Shown piece by piece: positions 24,672 through 32,999 of a DNA stretch of 34,852 nucleotides. This DNA is from Shinella sp. GTDB lineage: Bacteria; Pseudomonadota; Alphaproteobacteria; Rhizobiales; Rhizobiaceae. The notes under the pieces were generated by a model. It ran no database searches. It was not told where the DNA came from and was given only the letters and a program-made list of their open reading frames with translations. Every line of letters starts with the position of its first letter. Positions within the stretch are counted from its first letter, which is position 1. The stretch lies in the NCBI GenBank assembly GCA_003248775.1, contig QFQX01000043.1, positions 1-34,852 of the forward strand. Reading direction: 5' to 3'. Both the position numbers and the translations under genes were made by a program.

Positions 24672-25625
24672 ATGCAGATGATCTCCGGCGAAGACGTTCA
24701 TCGCCTGCTCGACTATCCCTCGCTGGTCGAGGCCTTGAAGAAGGCGCACCGGAACCCGGTCTATTCCGCCGGCGAGGTCATTCTTTCAGAGCCTGCAGAC
24801 GGCGATCCGGAACGTGCCTTCATTACCCTGCCCGCCTGGCAGAAGGATGGGCTGATCGGCGTAAAACTGGTCACCGTCTTTCCGGACAACCCTTCGGGAC
24901 ATCCCGCCCGCCCCGCCAATCAGGGGCTCTACGTCTGTTTCGACCCGACGAACGGGACGCCGGCGCTGGTCGCCGACGGCACCGCGCTGACGCTTCGCAA
25001 GACGGCGGCGGATACAGCACTCGGCATCGACTTCCTCGCATCGCCGGACGCACGCACACTTCTCGTTCTGGGTGCAGGCGCCCTTGCCTCGCATGTAATC
25101 GAGGCGGCACTTGCAGTGCGTCCCGGTCTTGAGCGGGTGCTGATCTGGAACCGCACCATGGAGAAGGCCGAGAGGCTTGCAACATCGCTCTCCTCCGGGA
25201 ATGTGACCATCGCCGCTGCTCCCGATCTGGCCAACGCGTTGCCAATTGCCGATATCGTCGTCAGCGCCACCATGGCGACCGAACCGCTCGTTCGCGGCGC
25301 GCTGTTGAAACCGGGCAGCCACGTCAACCTGATCGGCAGCTGGCGGCCAGACATGTGCGAATGCGACGACGACACCATCCGAAGGGCCCAGCTCTTCACA
25401 GACAGCCGGGAGACCTGCAGGGATTGCGGGGAATTCGTCCAGTCGATCGAAAAAGGCCTGATGTCCTGGGACGACATAAAAGCGGATCTTTTCGACCTTT
25501 GCAGAGACGACGCGAAATCCTATCTATCCGGAAATGATATAACGCTGTTCAAGAATGCCGGCGGTGCCCATATCGATCTCTTCACGGCGCAGGAATTGCT
25601 GGCCCGGCACGTCGCGAGCCTGTAA
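24672..25625 (+). CDS. Ornithine cyclodeaminase/mu-crystallin family protein
   Basis: This 317-residue NAD(P)-binding protein has the family's substrate segment GVKLVTVFPDNPSG, the Arg-containing LTLRKTAADTALGIDFLA and the Rossmann motif LVLGAGALASHVIEAAL. Members cyclise ornithine to proline, act as alanine dehydrogenases, or reduce cyclic imines such as pyrroline-2-carboxylate (LhpI type). Beside a StcD-like demethylase and an aminotransferase, imine reduction is the most attractive role, but specificity is not visible. ATG 24672 has GGGAG 7 nt upstream; it follows the flavoprotein gene after 38 nt and precedes the aldehyde dehydrogenase by 46 nt. Its C-terminal half has an unusual Cys cluster (CECDDD, CRDCGEF). 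Confidence 0.85.
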   Translation: MQMISGEDVHRLLDYPSLVEALKKAHRNPVYSAGEVILSEPADGDPERAFITLPAWQKDGLIGVKLVTVFPDNPSGHPARPANQGLYVCFDPTNGTPALVADGTALTLRKTAADTALGIDFLASPDARTLLVLGAGALASHVIEAALAVRPGLERVLIWNRTMEKAERLATSLSSGNVTIAAAPDLANALPIADIVVSATMATEPLVRGALLKPGSHVNLIGSWRPDMCECDDDTIRRAQLFTDSRETCRDCGEFVQSIEKGLMSWDDIKADLFDLCRDDAKSYLSGNDITLFKNAGGAHIDLFTAQELLARHVASL

Positions 25626-25671
25626 GGAATGCCCACCCACCTTTAAATCTACCATCAGTCAGGATGCCCCC

Positions 25672-27120
25672 ATGCTGCAGAACAAGACACTGATCGAAAA
25701 GCTCAACTTCTATATCGATGGCGCTTGGGTCGCTCCGGCTGGCGGAACGCGGATCGACGTCATCAATCCGGCGAATGAAGAAGCCTATGCCGTCATCTCC
25801 GGCGGTACCGCAGGCGATATCGACCGCGCCGTGGCAGCCGCACGCCGGGCCTTCGACAGCTGGAGCACCACCAGCCGCGACGAACGGCTCGCCTACCTGG
25901 AAAAGCTCGTGACCATCTATGAGCGCCGCATGGAGGACATGGCCGAGGCGATCACCGCCGAAATGGGCGCGCCGATCAAGCTTTCCCGCGAGTCCCAGGC
26001 GGTCTCCGGCGTTTCCCACCTGAAGGCCTTCATCAAGGCATTCAAGTCTTACGAATGGGAATCCCTGCCGGACGAAAGCCGCCCGAACCAGCGGATCGTG
26101 CATGAAGCCATCGGCGTCTGCGGCCTCATCACGCCGTGGAACTGGCCGATGAACCAGATCGCGCTAAAGGTCATCCCGGCCGTCGCCGTCGGTTGCACCG
26201 TGGTGCTGAAGCCGTCCGAAATCGCGCCGATGTCCGCGATGCTCTTTGCCGAATTCATGGACGAAGCCGGCTTCCCCGCGGGCGTGTTCAACCTCGTCAA
26301 CGGCGAGGGTGCCGTCGTGGGCGAAGCGCTTTCTAACCATCCTGACGTGGACATGATGTCGTTCACCGGCTCCACTCGCGCCGGCGCTGCCGTCTCCCGC
26401 GCCTCCGCATCCACCGTGAAGCGGGTATCGCTCGAACTCGGCGGCAAGTCGCCGAACATCGTCTTCGCCGACGCCGATCTCGCCGCGGCTATCGAACGCG
26501 GCGTCAGGCATTGCTTCGAAAACACCGGACAGTCCTGCAACGCACCGACCCGCATGCTGGTCGAGCGTTCCGTCTATGACGCAGCGGTCGAGATTGCCGC
26601 CCAGGCGGGCGCACAGGTCATCGTCGACGACCCGGCCAAGGAAGGCGATCACATCGGACCGCTTTCGTCCGGCGCGCAGTTCGAGAAGGTGCAGGGCATG
26701 ATCGAGAAAGGCATTGCCGAAGGTGCAAAGCCGGTCCTCGGCGGCCTCGGCCGTCCCGAAGGCTTCAACCGCGGCTATTTCGTCCGCCCGACCATCTTCG
26801 CCGTCGTCAACAACGACATGGCGATTGCCCGCGAGGAGGTTTTCGGACCGGTGCTGGTCATGATCCCCTTCGACACGGAGGAAGATGCGATCCGCATCGC
26901 CAACGACACCGAATACGGCCTTGCCGCCTATATCCAGACCGGTTCGCCGGAACGCGCCCAGCGCGTTGCGCGCAAGCTGCGCGCCGGCATGGTGCAGATC
27001 AACGGCACCTCGCGCGCTCCGGGCATGCCCTTCGGCGGCTACAAGCAGTCGGGCATCGGTCGTGAAGGCGGCAAGTGGGGTCTCGAAGACTTCATGGAAG
27101 TCAAGCTGATCGCTGGCTAA
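25672..27120 (+). CDS. NAD(P)-dependent aldehyde dehydrogenase
   Basis: This 482-residue ALDH-superfamily enzyme oxidises an aldehyde to the acid. It has GLITPWNWPMNQ (Asn at the oxyanion hole), SFTGSTRAGAAV (NAD loop), the general-base Glu in SLELGGKSPNIVF and the catalytic Cys in NTGQSCNAPTR. EEVFGPVL completes the family set. The start ATG 25672 has AGGA 7 nt upstream; the longer frame to 25555 runs into the preceding gene. It closes the rightward operon, only 52 bp before the IS6 element, so genes that once followed may have been lost. The likely substrate is the aldehyde made by the aminotransferase, or formaldehyde or a semialdehyde from the demethylase route. Confidence 0.92.
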   Translation: MLQNKTLIEKLNFYIDGAWVAPAGGTRIDVINPANEEAYAVISGGTAGDIDRAVAAARRAFDSWSTTSRDERLAYLEKLVTIYERRMEDMAEAITAEMGAPIKLSRESQAVSGVSHLKAFIKAFKSYEWESLPDESRPNQRIVHEAIGVCGLITPWNWPMNQIALKVIPAVAVGCTVVLKPSEIAPMSAMLFAEFMDEAGFPAGVFNLVNGEGAVVGEALSNHPDVDMMSFTGSTRAGAAVSRASASTVKRVSLELGGKSPNIVFADADLAAAIERGVRHCFENTGQSCNAPTRMLVERSVYDAAVEIAAQAGAQVIVDDPAKEGDHIGPLSSGAQFEKVQGMIEKGIAEGAKPVLGGLGRPEGFNRGYFVRPTIFAVVNNDMAIAREEVFGPVLVMIPFDTEEDAIRIANDTEYGLAAYIQTGSPERAQRVARKLRAGMVQINGTSRAPGMPFGGYKQSGIGREGGKWGLEDFMEVKLIAG

Positions 27121-27172
27121 GGCCAGCATCCGGCAGCGGTCGGAAGATCGCGGTGCAATCGATAAAATATGT

Positions 27173-27186
27173 GGGCTTGTCGCAAA
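27173..27186 (+). repeat. Left terminal inverted repeat of the IS6 element
   Basis: GGGCTTGTCGCAAA is the exact reverse complement of the right repeat at 28050-28063. It lies 52 bp after the aldehyde dehydrogenase stop. Confidence 0.9.
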
Positions 27187-27255
27187 TTTTCCAGGTTAAC
27201 CCGATGTTGACCATGGGAGGAGAAATTCCCGCTCCCGATACTGCGGAGCGAGCCG

Positions 27256-28008
27256 ATGATTCTGAATGCCATTGCTGAGAAGCTGAAGCGCCAATCAAAG
27301 GATGACTTCAAAGGCCGGCATTTCGAGGCATGGTTGATCGTGCAGGCAGTCAGTTGGTATCTTCGTTATCCACTCAGCTACCGTGACCTTGAGGAAATGT
27401 TCCGCGAGCGTGGCTTTGAGGTTGACCACAGTACCATCAACCGGTGGGTTTTGGCCTATGCACCTGTCATCGAGAAACGGCTTCGTCGGTTTCGCCAGCC
27501 ACATTGCGGCTCGGTTCGGATCGATGAGACCTACGTCAGGATCCGCGGTAAATGGCGCTATCTGTACCGGGCCATCGACAAGCATGGTAATCCGGTGGAT
27601 TTCCTGCTGACTGCAAAGCGTGATTTCGGCGCCGCCAGGCGATTTTTCCAAAAGATGCTCAAAGACGAACCTTTGTTGTCGCCGAACAAGATCGGCACGG
27701 ATGGTGCCAATACCTTTCCGTCGGCGATCAGAACGTCGGTTGAAGACGGGCTTCTGCATCCTGATCCCGTGCATTATGTCACAAAGCATCTCCAGCAAGG
27801 CATCGAGAGCGACCATTTCCGGGTGAAGAAGAATATGCCGAAGATTGGCGGCTTCCAGTCTTTCAACACGGCGCGGCGCACCATCGCCGGTTTCGAGGCG
27901 ATGCTTTGGCTGCGGAAGGGCTTCGGCTTTTCAGGTGGATGGAACGTCAACGATCAGAACGATCTGCTTGCGCGCCTCTTCGGACTGCAAAAAGTTAACA
28001 AAGCATGA
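27256..28008 (+). CDS. IS6-family transposase (DDE)
   Basis: This 250-residue DDE transposase carries out replicative, cointegrate-forming transposition typical of IS6/IS26. An N-terminal helix-turn-helix region (SYRDLEEMFRERGFEVDHST) is followed by the catalytic Asp in SVRIDETYVRIRGKWRYLY. The second Asp lies in IGTDGANTFP and the Glu in GIESDHFRVKK. The length is normal for the family and the frame is intact, so it may be active. GGAGCGAG stands just before the ATG. It ends 5 nt before the convergent stop of the RND pump gene. Confidence 0.92.
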   Translation: MILNAIAEKLKRQSKDDFKGRHFEAWLIVQAVSWYLRYPLSYRDLEEMFRERGFEVDHSTINRWVLAYAPVIEKRLRRFRQPHCGSVRIDETYVRIRGKWRYLYRAIDKHGNPVDFLLTAKRDFGAARRFFQKMLKDEPLLSPNKIGTDGANTFPSAIRTSVEDGLLHPDPVHYVTKHLQQGIESDHFRVKKNMPKIGGFQSFNTARRTIAGFEAMLWLRKGFGFSGGWNVNDQNDLLARLFGLQKVNKA

Positions 28009-28013
28009 CAGTG

Positions 28014-31000
28014 TTATCGTTCAGGCGATAACTGCGGCATCGCGAGAGGTTTGCGACAAGCCCCCCTCGCCTCCTCCGTCTTCTTCGACTTGCTGCGCGT
28101 GAACATCCTGTTCACCAGCACGAAGAACACCGGCACGAAGACGATAGCGAGCAGCGTTCCGGTAACTGTACCGAAGAACGTGGCGAAGCCGATTGCCTGA
28201 CGTGCGCCAGCACCTGCGCCGGTCGAGAGAACCAGCGGAACGACGCCGAGACCGAAGGCGAGCGATGTCATCAGGATCGGGCGGAAGCGAAGCTTTGCCG
28301 CCTCACATACAGCTTCGAACGCCGTCTCCCCGAACTGCGACATCCGCTCGCGGGCAAACTCCACGATCATGATGCCGTTCTTGCCGGTCAGGCCCACCAC
28401 GGTAAGCAAGCCGACCTGGAAGTACACACCGTTCGACTGTCCGCCGATCTGGGCACCGACGAGTGCACCCAAGATACCGACCGGCATGGCAAGCAGCACG
28501 GCGATCGGGATCGTCCAGCTTTCATAAAGTGCAGCAAGGCACAGGAACATGGTCGCCAGCGCGAGAGCATAGAGCGGAAGGGCTCCGGCGCCTGCGTCCT
28601 TTTCCTCCAGCGAAAGACCCGTCCACTGCAGGCTGAAGCCGGGCGGGAGCTTGGCAGCGAGACTTTCCATCTCGACAAGCGCGTCACCGGAAGAGAAACC
28701 CGGCGCGGACGAACCGTCGATCTGCATCGCCGGCAAGGCGTCGTAACGGCTGACCTGCTGCGGACCGAAGACCCAGTCCTGCGTAGCGAAGGTTGAGAAG
28801 TCGACGAAATCGCCGTTCGAGTTCGGCACGCGCCAGAGAGCCAGATCTTCCGGCCCCGTGCGGGCCCATGGTTCGCCCTGAACGTAAACTCGCTTCATTC
28901 GGCCTTGATAGAGGAAGTCGTTGACGTAGGAACTCGACCAGATCGTGGTAAGGAACGAACCGACATCCGACGCACTCAGGCCAACCGCGCCTGCCTTGCC
29001 CCAGTCGATGTTGAGTTCGAACTGCGAGGCATCCTCAACCCCGTTTGGACGGACGGCCATCAGCTTGTTGCTTTGTGCCGCCATGCCAAGCAGGGCGTTG
29101 CGTGCTTCCAGCAACTCTTCGTGGCTCTGGCCCGAGCGTGCCTGCAGGTACCCCGAGAAGCCGTTGGAGGTGCCAAGCTCCATGACAGCCGGCGGTACGA
29201 TCGGCACGACGATAGCATCACGGATACCGCCCATCAGCGGACCGAAAGCACGACCGGCGATAGCCTGAGCAGAGTTTTCAGGGCCCTTGCGCTCTTCCCA
29301 GTCCTTCAGCTTGATGAACATCATGCCCATGTTCTGGCCCTGACCAGCGAAGGAGAAGCCGTTTACGGAGAAGACGGCCTCCACATTCTTGGCTTCGGCA
29401 CCCAGGAAGTAGCCTTCAACCCGGCGCAGAAGCTTGTCGGTGTTTTCGGCAGTGCCGCCCGACGGAGCCTGAACGATCGCAAACAGAGTTCCCTGGTCTT
29501 CATCCGGAAGGAACGAGGTCGGTGTGCGCTGGTAAAGGCCAACCATGGCCGCAACCAGCACCAGATAGACGATGACCATTCGAACCGGACGACGGGCAGT
29601 GACCCGCACGACGCCACCATACCCGGCAGTAATTCGGGAAAAGTAACGCTCGAACCAGTTGCCGAACCTCTTGCCCAGTCCCTTGTCGTTTTCGGGAGAG
29701 TGAGCCTTGAGCATGGTCGCGCAAAGTGCCGGAGTAAAAATCAACGCCACGAGAACCGACAGCGCCATCGCCGAAACAATGGTGACCGAGAACTGCTTGT
29801 ACATTTCCCCCGTCGAGCCACCGAAAAAGGCCATAGGCACGAAAACCGCCGAGACGACCATGGCGATACCGATAAGCGCCCCCGAGATTTCCCCCATCGA
29901 CTTCCTCGTCGCCTCGACGGGGTCGAGATGCTCATCACGCATGATGCGCTCGACGTTCTCCACCACCACGATCGCGTCGTCCACCAGAAGACCGATGGCC
30001 AAAACCATGGCCAGCATGGTCAGCGTGTTAATGGTAAACCCGAGCGCGGCCATGATGCCGAAGGTTCCGAGAAGCACCACGGGTACCGCGAGAGTCGGGA
30101 TAAGCGTCGCCCGGAAATTATGCAGGAACAGCAGCATAACCAGAACGACGAGAACAATGGCTTCGATGAGCGTATCGACCACCGCCTCGATAGAAAGGGT
30201 AACGAAGGGCGTCGTGTCGTAAGGAATGACATAGCTTACCCCGGCTGGCAGAAACTCTGCCAGATCCGCCACCTTCGACTTGACGAGTTCTGCCGTTTCA
30301 AGCGCGTTTGCGCCGGATGCCAGCTGGATCGCCATGCCGGATGCGGCCTTGCCATTGTAGAAGCTCGATATCTCGTAGTTCTCGGCGCCGAGCTCCACAC
30401 GCGCAACATCACGCAACAGAACAAGCCCGCCATCCGTGTCTGCACGCAGTACGATACGCTCGAAATCCTCAGGCGTCTTTAGCAGCGACTGGGCGGTCAC
30501 GGTCGCATTCAACTGCTGGCCTGCCGGTGCAGGCATTGCACCGAAGCTGCCGGCCGAAATCTGCGCATTCTGGGCCCGGATTGCAGAAACAACCGCATCA
30601 GCCGAAAGATCGTAATACTTCAGCTTTTGCGGATCCAGCCAGATACGCATCGCATATTCTGAACCGAACACCTCGACCTTGCCCACACCGGAAAGACGTG
30701 AAAGGGGCTCGACCATGTAGGAGTTCAGATAGTCGGCGAGGTCGATTGCCGTGCGCGAACCGTCTTCCGAAATCAGGCCGACAACCATGAGGTAGCCGGT
30801 TGCCGATTTTTCGACGGTCACACCCTGACGGGTAACCGCTTCCGGGAGGTTTGCCTCTGCCTGGCTAAGCTTGTTCTGCACCTGCACCTGGGCGATATCG
30901 GGATCGGTTCCAAGCGTGAAGGTCAGCGTGATCGTCGCCCGGCCCGTCGAAGTGGTCGACGAGTTGATGTAGCGAAGCCCGTCGAGGCCCGTCATGTCCT

Positions 31001-31199
31001 TTTCGATGATCTGCACGACGGTATCGGCCACGGTCTCTGCCGAGGCACCGGGATAGGTCGCGCCGATGACGATGGACGGGCCGGAAATCGAGGGATATTG
31101 CGAAACGGGCAATCGCAGGATGGAAAGCACCCCGAGGCCCATGATGATGATCGCGATCACCCATGCGAAAATAGGGCGATCAATGAAGAAGCGCGCCAT
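28014..31199 (-). CDS. RND multidrug efflux pump, inner-membrane component (HAE1, AcrB/MexB-like)
   Basis: This 1061-residue proton-driven exporter has the full AcrB layout: helix 1 (FFIDRPIFAWVIAIIIMGLG), a porter domain, the TM4 Asp pair in GLLVDDAIVVVENVERIM, the second periplasmic half, Lys in GLTGKNGIMIVEFARE (TM10) and RFRPILMTSLAFGLGVVPL (TM11). All proton-relay residues expected are present. The last 15 codons and the stop (28014-28062), plus one hybrid codon, come from the IS6 element, so the native C-terminal tail after TKKTEEAR-like sequence (KSKKTEEAR) was replaced. The tail lies beyond the last helix, so the pump may still work. It starts 2 nt after the adaptor stop with GGAGGGAG upstream. 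No outer-membrane channel gene is in the window. Confidence 0.92.
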   Translation of the reverse strand: MARFFIDRPIFAWVIAIIIMGLGVLSILRLPVSQYPSISGPSIVIGATYPGASAETVADTVVQIIEKDMTGLDGLRYINSSTTSTGRATITLTFTLGTDPDIAQVQVQNKLSQAEANLPEAVTRQGVTVEKSATGYLMVVGLISEDGSRTAIDLADYLNSYMVEPLSRLSGVGKVEVFGSEYAMRIWLDPQKLKYYDLSADAVVSAIRAQNAQISAGSFGAMPAPAGQQLNATVTAQSLLKTPEDFERIVLRADTDGGLVLLRDVARVELGAENYEISSFYNGKAASGMAIQLASGANALETAELVKSKVADLAEFLPAGVSYVIPYDTTPFVTLSIEAVVDTLIEAIVLVVLVMLLFLHNFRATLIPTLAVPVVLLGTFGIMAALGFTINTLTMLAMVLAIGLLVDDAIVVVENVERIMRDEHLDPVEATRKSMGEISGALIGIAMVVSAVFVPMAFFGGSTGEMYKQFSVTIVSAMALSVLVALIFTPALCATMLKAHSPENDKGLGKRFGNWFERYFSRITAGYGGVVRVTARRPVRMVIVYLVLVAAMVGLYQRTPTSFLPDEDQGTLFAIVQAPSGGTAENTDKLLRRVEGYFLGAEAKNVEAVFSVNGFSFAGQGQNMGMMFIKLKDWEERKGPENSAQAIAGRAFGPLMGGIRDAIVVPIVPPAVMELGTSNGFSGYLQARSGQSHEELLEARNALLGMAAQSNKLMAVRPNGVEDASQFELNIDWGKAGAVGLSASDVGSFLTTIWSSSYVNDFLYQGRMKRVYVQGEPWARTGPEDLALWRVPNSNGDFVDFSTFATQDWVFGPQQVSRYDALPAMQIDGSSAPGFSSGDALVEMESLAAKLPPGFSLQWTGLSLEEKDAGAGALPLYALALATMFLCLAALYESWTIPIAVLLAMPVGILGALVGAQIGGQSNGVYFQVGLLTVVGLTGKNGIMIVEFARERMSQFGETAFEAVCEAAKLRFRPILMTSLAFGLGVVPLVLSTGAGAGARQAIGFATFFGTVTGTLLAIVFVPVFFVLVNRMFTRSKSKKTEEARGACRKPLAMPQLSPER

Positions 31200-31201
31200 G
31201 T

Positions 31202-32353
31202 TTAGTTGCTCCCTCCTGCGGCAGCCTGCTGGTCACCCGCGGGCTCTTCGGCAATCTGGACGGCCGCGCCGGGTGCGATCTTCTGGAAGCCGGAGGTGAT
31301 GAGCTCGTCACCTGCCTTCAAGCCACCATTGGTGACCCAGACATTGCCGGAGCCGGTAACAATGGAAAGCGTCCGCACAGCGACCTTCCCGTCTTCGACC
31401 ACCCAAGCGAAAGCTTCGCCCTTGGCATTGCGCATGACTGCGCTCTGCGGAACCAGAACAGCATCCTTGGCGGTGTCCTGCGGCAACTCAACCTCGACAT
31501 AGAGGCCGGGCAGCAGAAGCTGGTCGGGGTTGGCAAAGGTGATGCGCAAGGTGACCATGCCAGTCGTGGGTTCAACCTGCGGCTCGGCAGCCTTGAGATC
31601 GCCCTTCAGCGGATAGGCTTCCCCATTCGGCAGGATCATCGAGGCGACGCCGGAAACCCGGACCGAGTCCGACTTGTGCAGGGCGTTCCAGCGTAGGAGA
31701 TCAGTCGCGGACTGCGTGACATCGACATAGATCGGATCAAGCGCACGGATCGTGGTCAGCGCCGTCGTCTGCTGGGCCGCGACAAGCGCGCCAGGCGTCG
31801 TCTGGGAGAAGCCGATAACTCCGGTGATCGGAGCGCGGACGATGGTCCGGTCGAGATCGATTTCCGCGGTTGTCAGTTGAGCACGCGCGACCTGAAGCGC
31901 CGCATCGGCCTTGCTCCGCTCCGCAACCTTGGTATCGCGGTTCGATGCGGTACCACTCTTGTTGGCGAAGAGTTCTTCCGCCCGCCGGGCTTCGATCACG
32001 GCAAGGTCGTAGTTTGCCTGCGCCTGCGCCACGGCCGCCTTGGCCGATGCCACGGCGGCGACATAAGTTTCATCCTCGATCTTGTAGAGCGGCTGACCCG
32101 CCTCAACGCGCACGCCTTCCTCGAACTGTCGGTCACGGATGATGCCCGAAACCTGCGGGCGAACCTCGGCGACTGTCGAAGCCTTGACGCGACCGGGCAA
32201 ACGGGCCGTCAGCGTAAAATCCTCGACTTTCACCTTTTCGACCGTGACCGAAGGCAGAGGCTGCTGCTGCGCGTAGCCCGCAACAGGCAGTGTGCCGATC
32301 AGAGCAGCAAGCGTGACGCATCGCCCGATCGTCCATATGGCATTGCTAGACAT
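31202..32353 (-). CDS. RND efflux periplasmic adaptor (membrane fusion protein, AcrA/MexA-like)
   Basis: This 383-residue adaptor links the RND pump to an outer-membrane channel. The signal peptide is about 28 residues (RCVTLAALIGTLPVAGYAQ) with no clear lipobox, so the protein is probably not lipidated, unlike AcrA. Lipoyl halves (LPGRVKASTVAEVRPQVSG and DRTIVRAPITGVIGFS) flank an alpha-hairpin with heptad-like Ala-rich sequence (AVASAKAAVAQAQANYDLAV). Beta-barrel and membrane-proximal domains follow (PNPDQLLLPG-like FANPDQLLLPGLYVEV). ATG 32353 has AGAAAGG 8 nt upstream and places the signal peptide correctly; the longer frame to 32515 does not. It is the first gene of the pump operon. Confidence 0.92.
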   Translation of the reverse strand: MSSNAIWTIGRCVTLAALIGTLPVAGYAQQQPLPSVTVEKVKVEDFTLTARLPGRVKASTVAEVRPQVSGIIRDRQFEEGVRVEAGQPLYKIEDETYVAAVASAKAAVAQAQANYDLAVIEARRAEELFANKSGTASNRDTKVAERSKADAALQVARAQLTTAEIDLDRTIVRAPITGVIGFSQTTPGALVAAQQTTALTTIRALDPIYVDVTQSATDLLRWNALHKSDSVRVSGVASMILPNGEAYPLKGDLKAAEPQVEPTTGMVTLRITFANPDQLLLPGLYVEVELPQDTAKDAVLVPQSAVMRNAKGEAFAWVVEDGKVAVRTLSIVTGSGNVWVTNGGLKAGDELITSGFQKIAPGAAVQIAEEPAGDQQAAAGGSN

Positions 32354-32779
32354 ATCTAACCTTTCTGTAGAGAATTTATTCGCGGGGTGACGTTGCAGCT
32401 GGGCTCGATTGTTGCCGCCAGTCATGAACACCTTCTCAGCGAAGGCTGGTTCACCCCGATATAGATGATCCTGCCTGTAAAACGGCTGCGTATCGGCGCG
32501 ACCATGGACAGGCATTTCCTTGTAATCAGGAGAAAGCGAACAGGCGCACCGTACCCAACGGAATTTATCCGACCGGTTCGCCTATTCGGGAAAGGAATTC
32601 TTCCCCAACGGAAAAACTCTCTGGCAAGCCTCGACGACAGCCACGCTACGCATGGCGAGTATCCATTTCCACCATCGAATTGCTGCGCCATCGAAACGTC
32701 CTTTTCCACCCCGGAAGAAATCGCCGGCGTCCCTATCGAGAGACGCCCGAACGCGACTGGAGCGGCGCAATAACGAACG

Positions 32780-32824
32780 CCGGACATAAACGGAAATCGT
32801 TCACAGACTCCCGCTTATGTCCGG
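32780..32824. repeat. 10-bp inverted repeat with 25-bp spacer
   Basis: CCGGACATAA (32780-32789) and TTATGTCCGG (32815-32824) are perfect reverse complements separated by 25 bp. It could be a binding site pair, an RNA stem or a remnant of a mobile element. No open frame is enclosed. Confidence 0.5.
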
Positions 32825-32841
32825 TGTAGAAATCAATAATA

Positions 32842-32860
32842 TACATACATGAAGTTTGTA
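32842..32860. promoter_or_regulatory. AcrR-like operator candidate
   Basis: TACATACATGAAGTTTGTA is a 19-bp imperfect palindrome. Its left half TACATACAT equals the half-site of the E. coli AcrR operator as I recall it; the right half is degenerate. It lies 489 bp upstream of the adaptor start, farther than usual, with no regulator gene beside it. Confidence 0.4.
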
Positions 32861-32999
32861 AAGGTGGATTTTTCTCACGAGCACGCAATCTGCGGTACGT
32901 GCATCGACAGACCGGAGAAACGATGCCAACAAGCGGAACAACATCGCCATTTTCCTGACAGGGCTCTGCCTACGGCCTTATCGGCTTGGCAACACGAAG

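Larger units (their letters stand above)
27173..28063 (+). mobile_element. Complete IS6-family insertion sequence (891 bp)
   Basis: Perfect 14-bp terminal inverted repeats (27173-27186 and 28050-28063) enclose one transposase gene. The repeat GGGCTTGTCGCAAA aligns with that of IS26/IS6 (GGCACTGTTGCAAA) at 10 of 14 positions and is the same length. The 8-bp flanks, AAATATGT on the left and CCCTCGCC on the right, do not match. The usual target duplication is therefore absent, which points to an IS-mediated deletion, inversion or cointegrate after insertion. The right end lies inside the 3' end of the RND pump gene. Confidence 0.9.
32354..32999. other. 646-bp intergenic region upstream of the efflux operon
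   Basis: No convincing gene is present; short open frames at 32422-32787 (-) and 32465-32773 (+) lack features and ribosome sites. A divergent TetR repressor gene, common beside acrAB-type operons, is absent. Two items stand out: a 10-bp inverted repeat at 32780-32789/32815-32824 and an AcrR-like operator half at 32842-32860. The right part (32870-32999) is the trailer of the convergent-facing ScpB gene and shows nothing else. Confidence 0.6.

Noticed and set aside
27165..28071. An 8-bp target duplication around the IS6 element
   Set aside because: The flanks AAATATGT and CCCTCGCC do not match in either orientation.
32422..32787. A possible decayed regulator gene upstream of the efflux operon
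   Set aside because: None of the frames contains a TetR, MarR or LysR helix-turn-helix, and the translation looks random.
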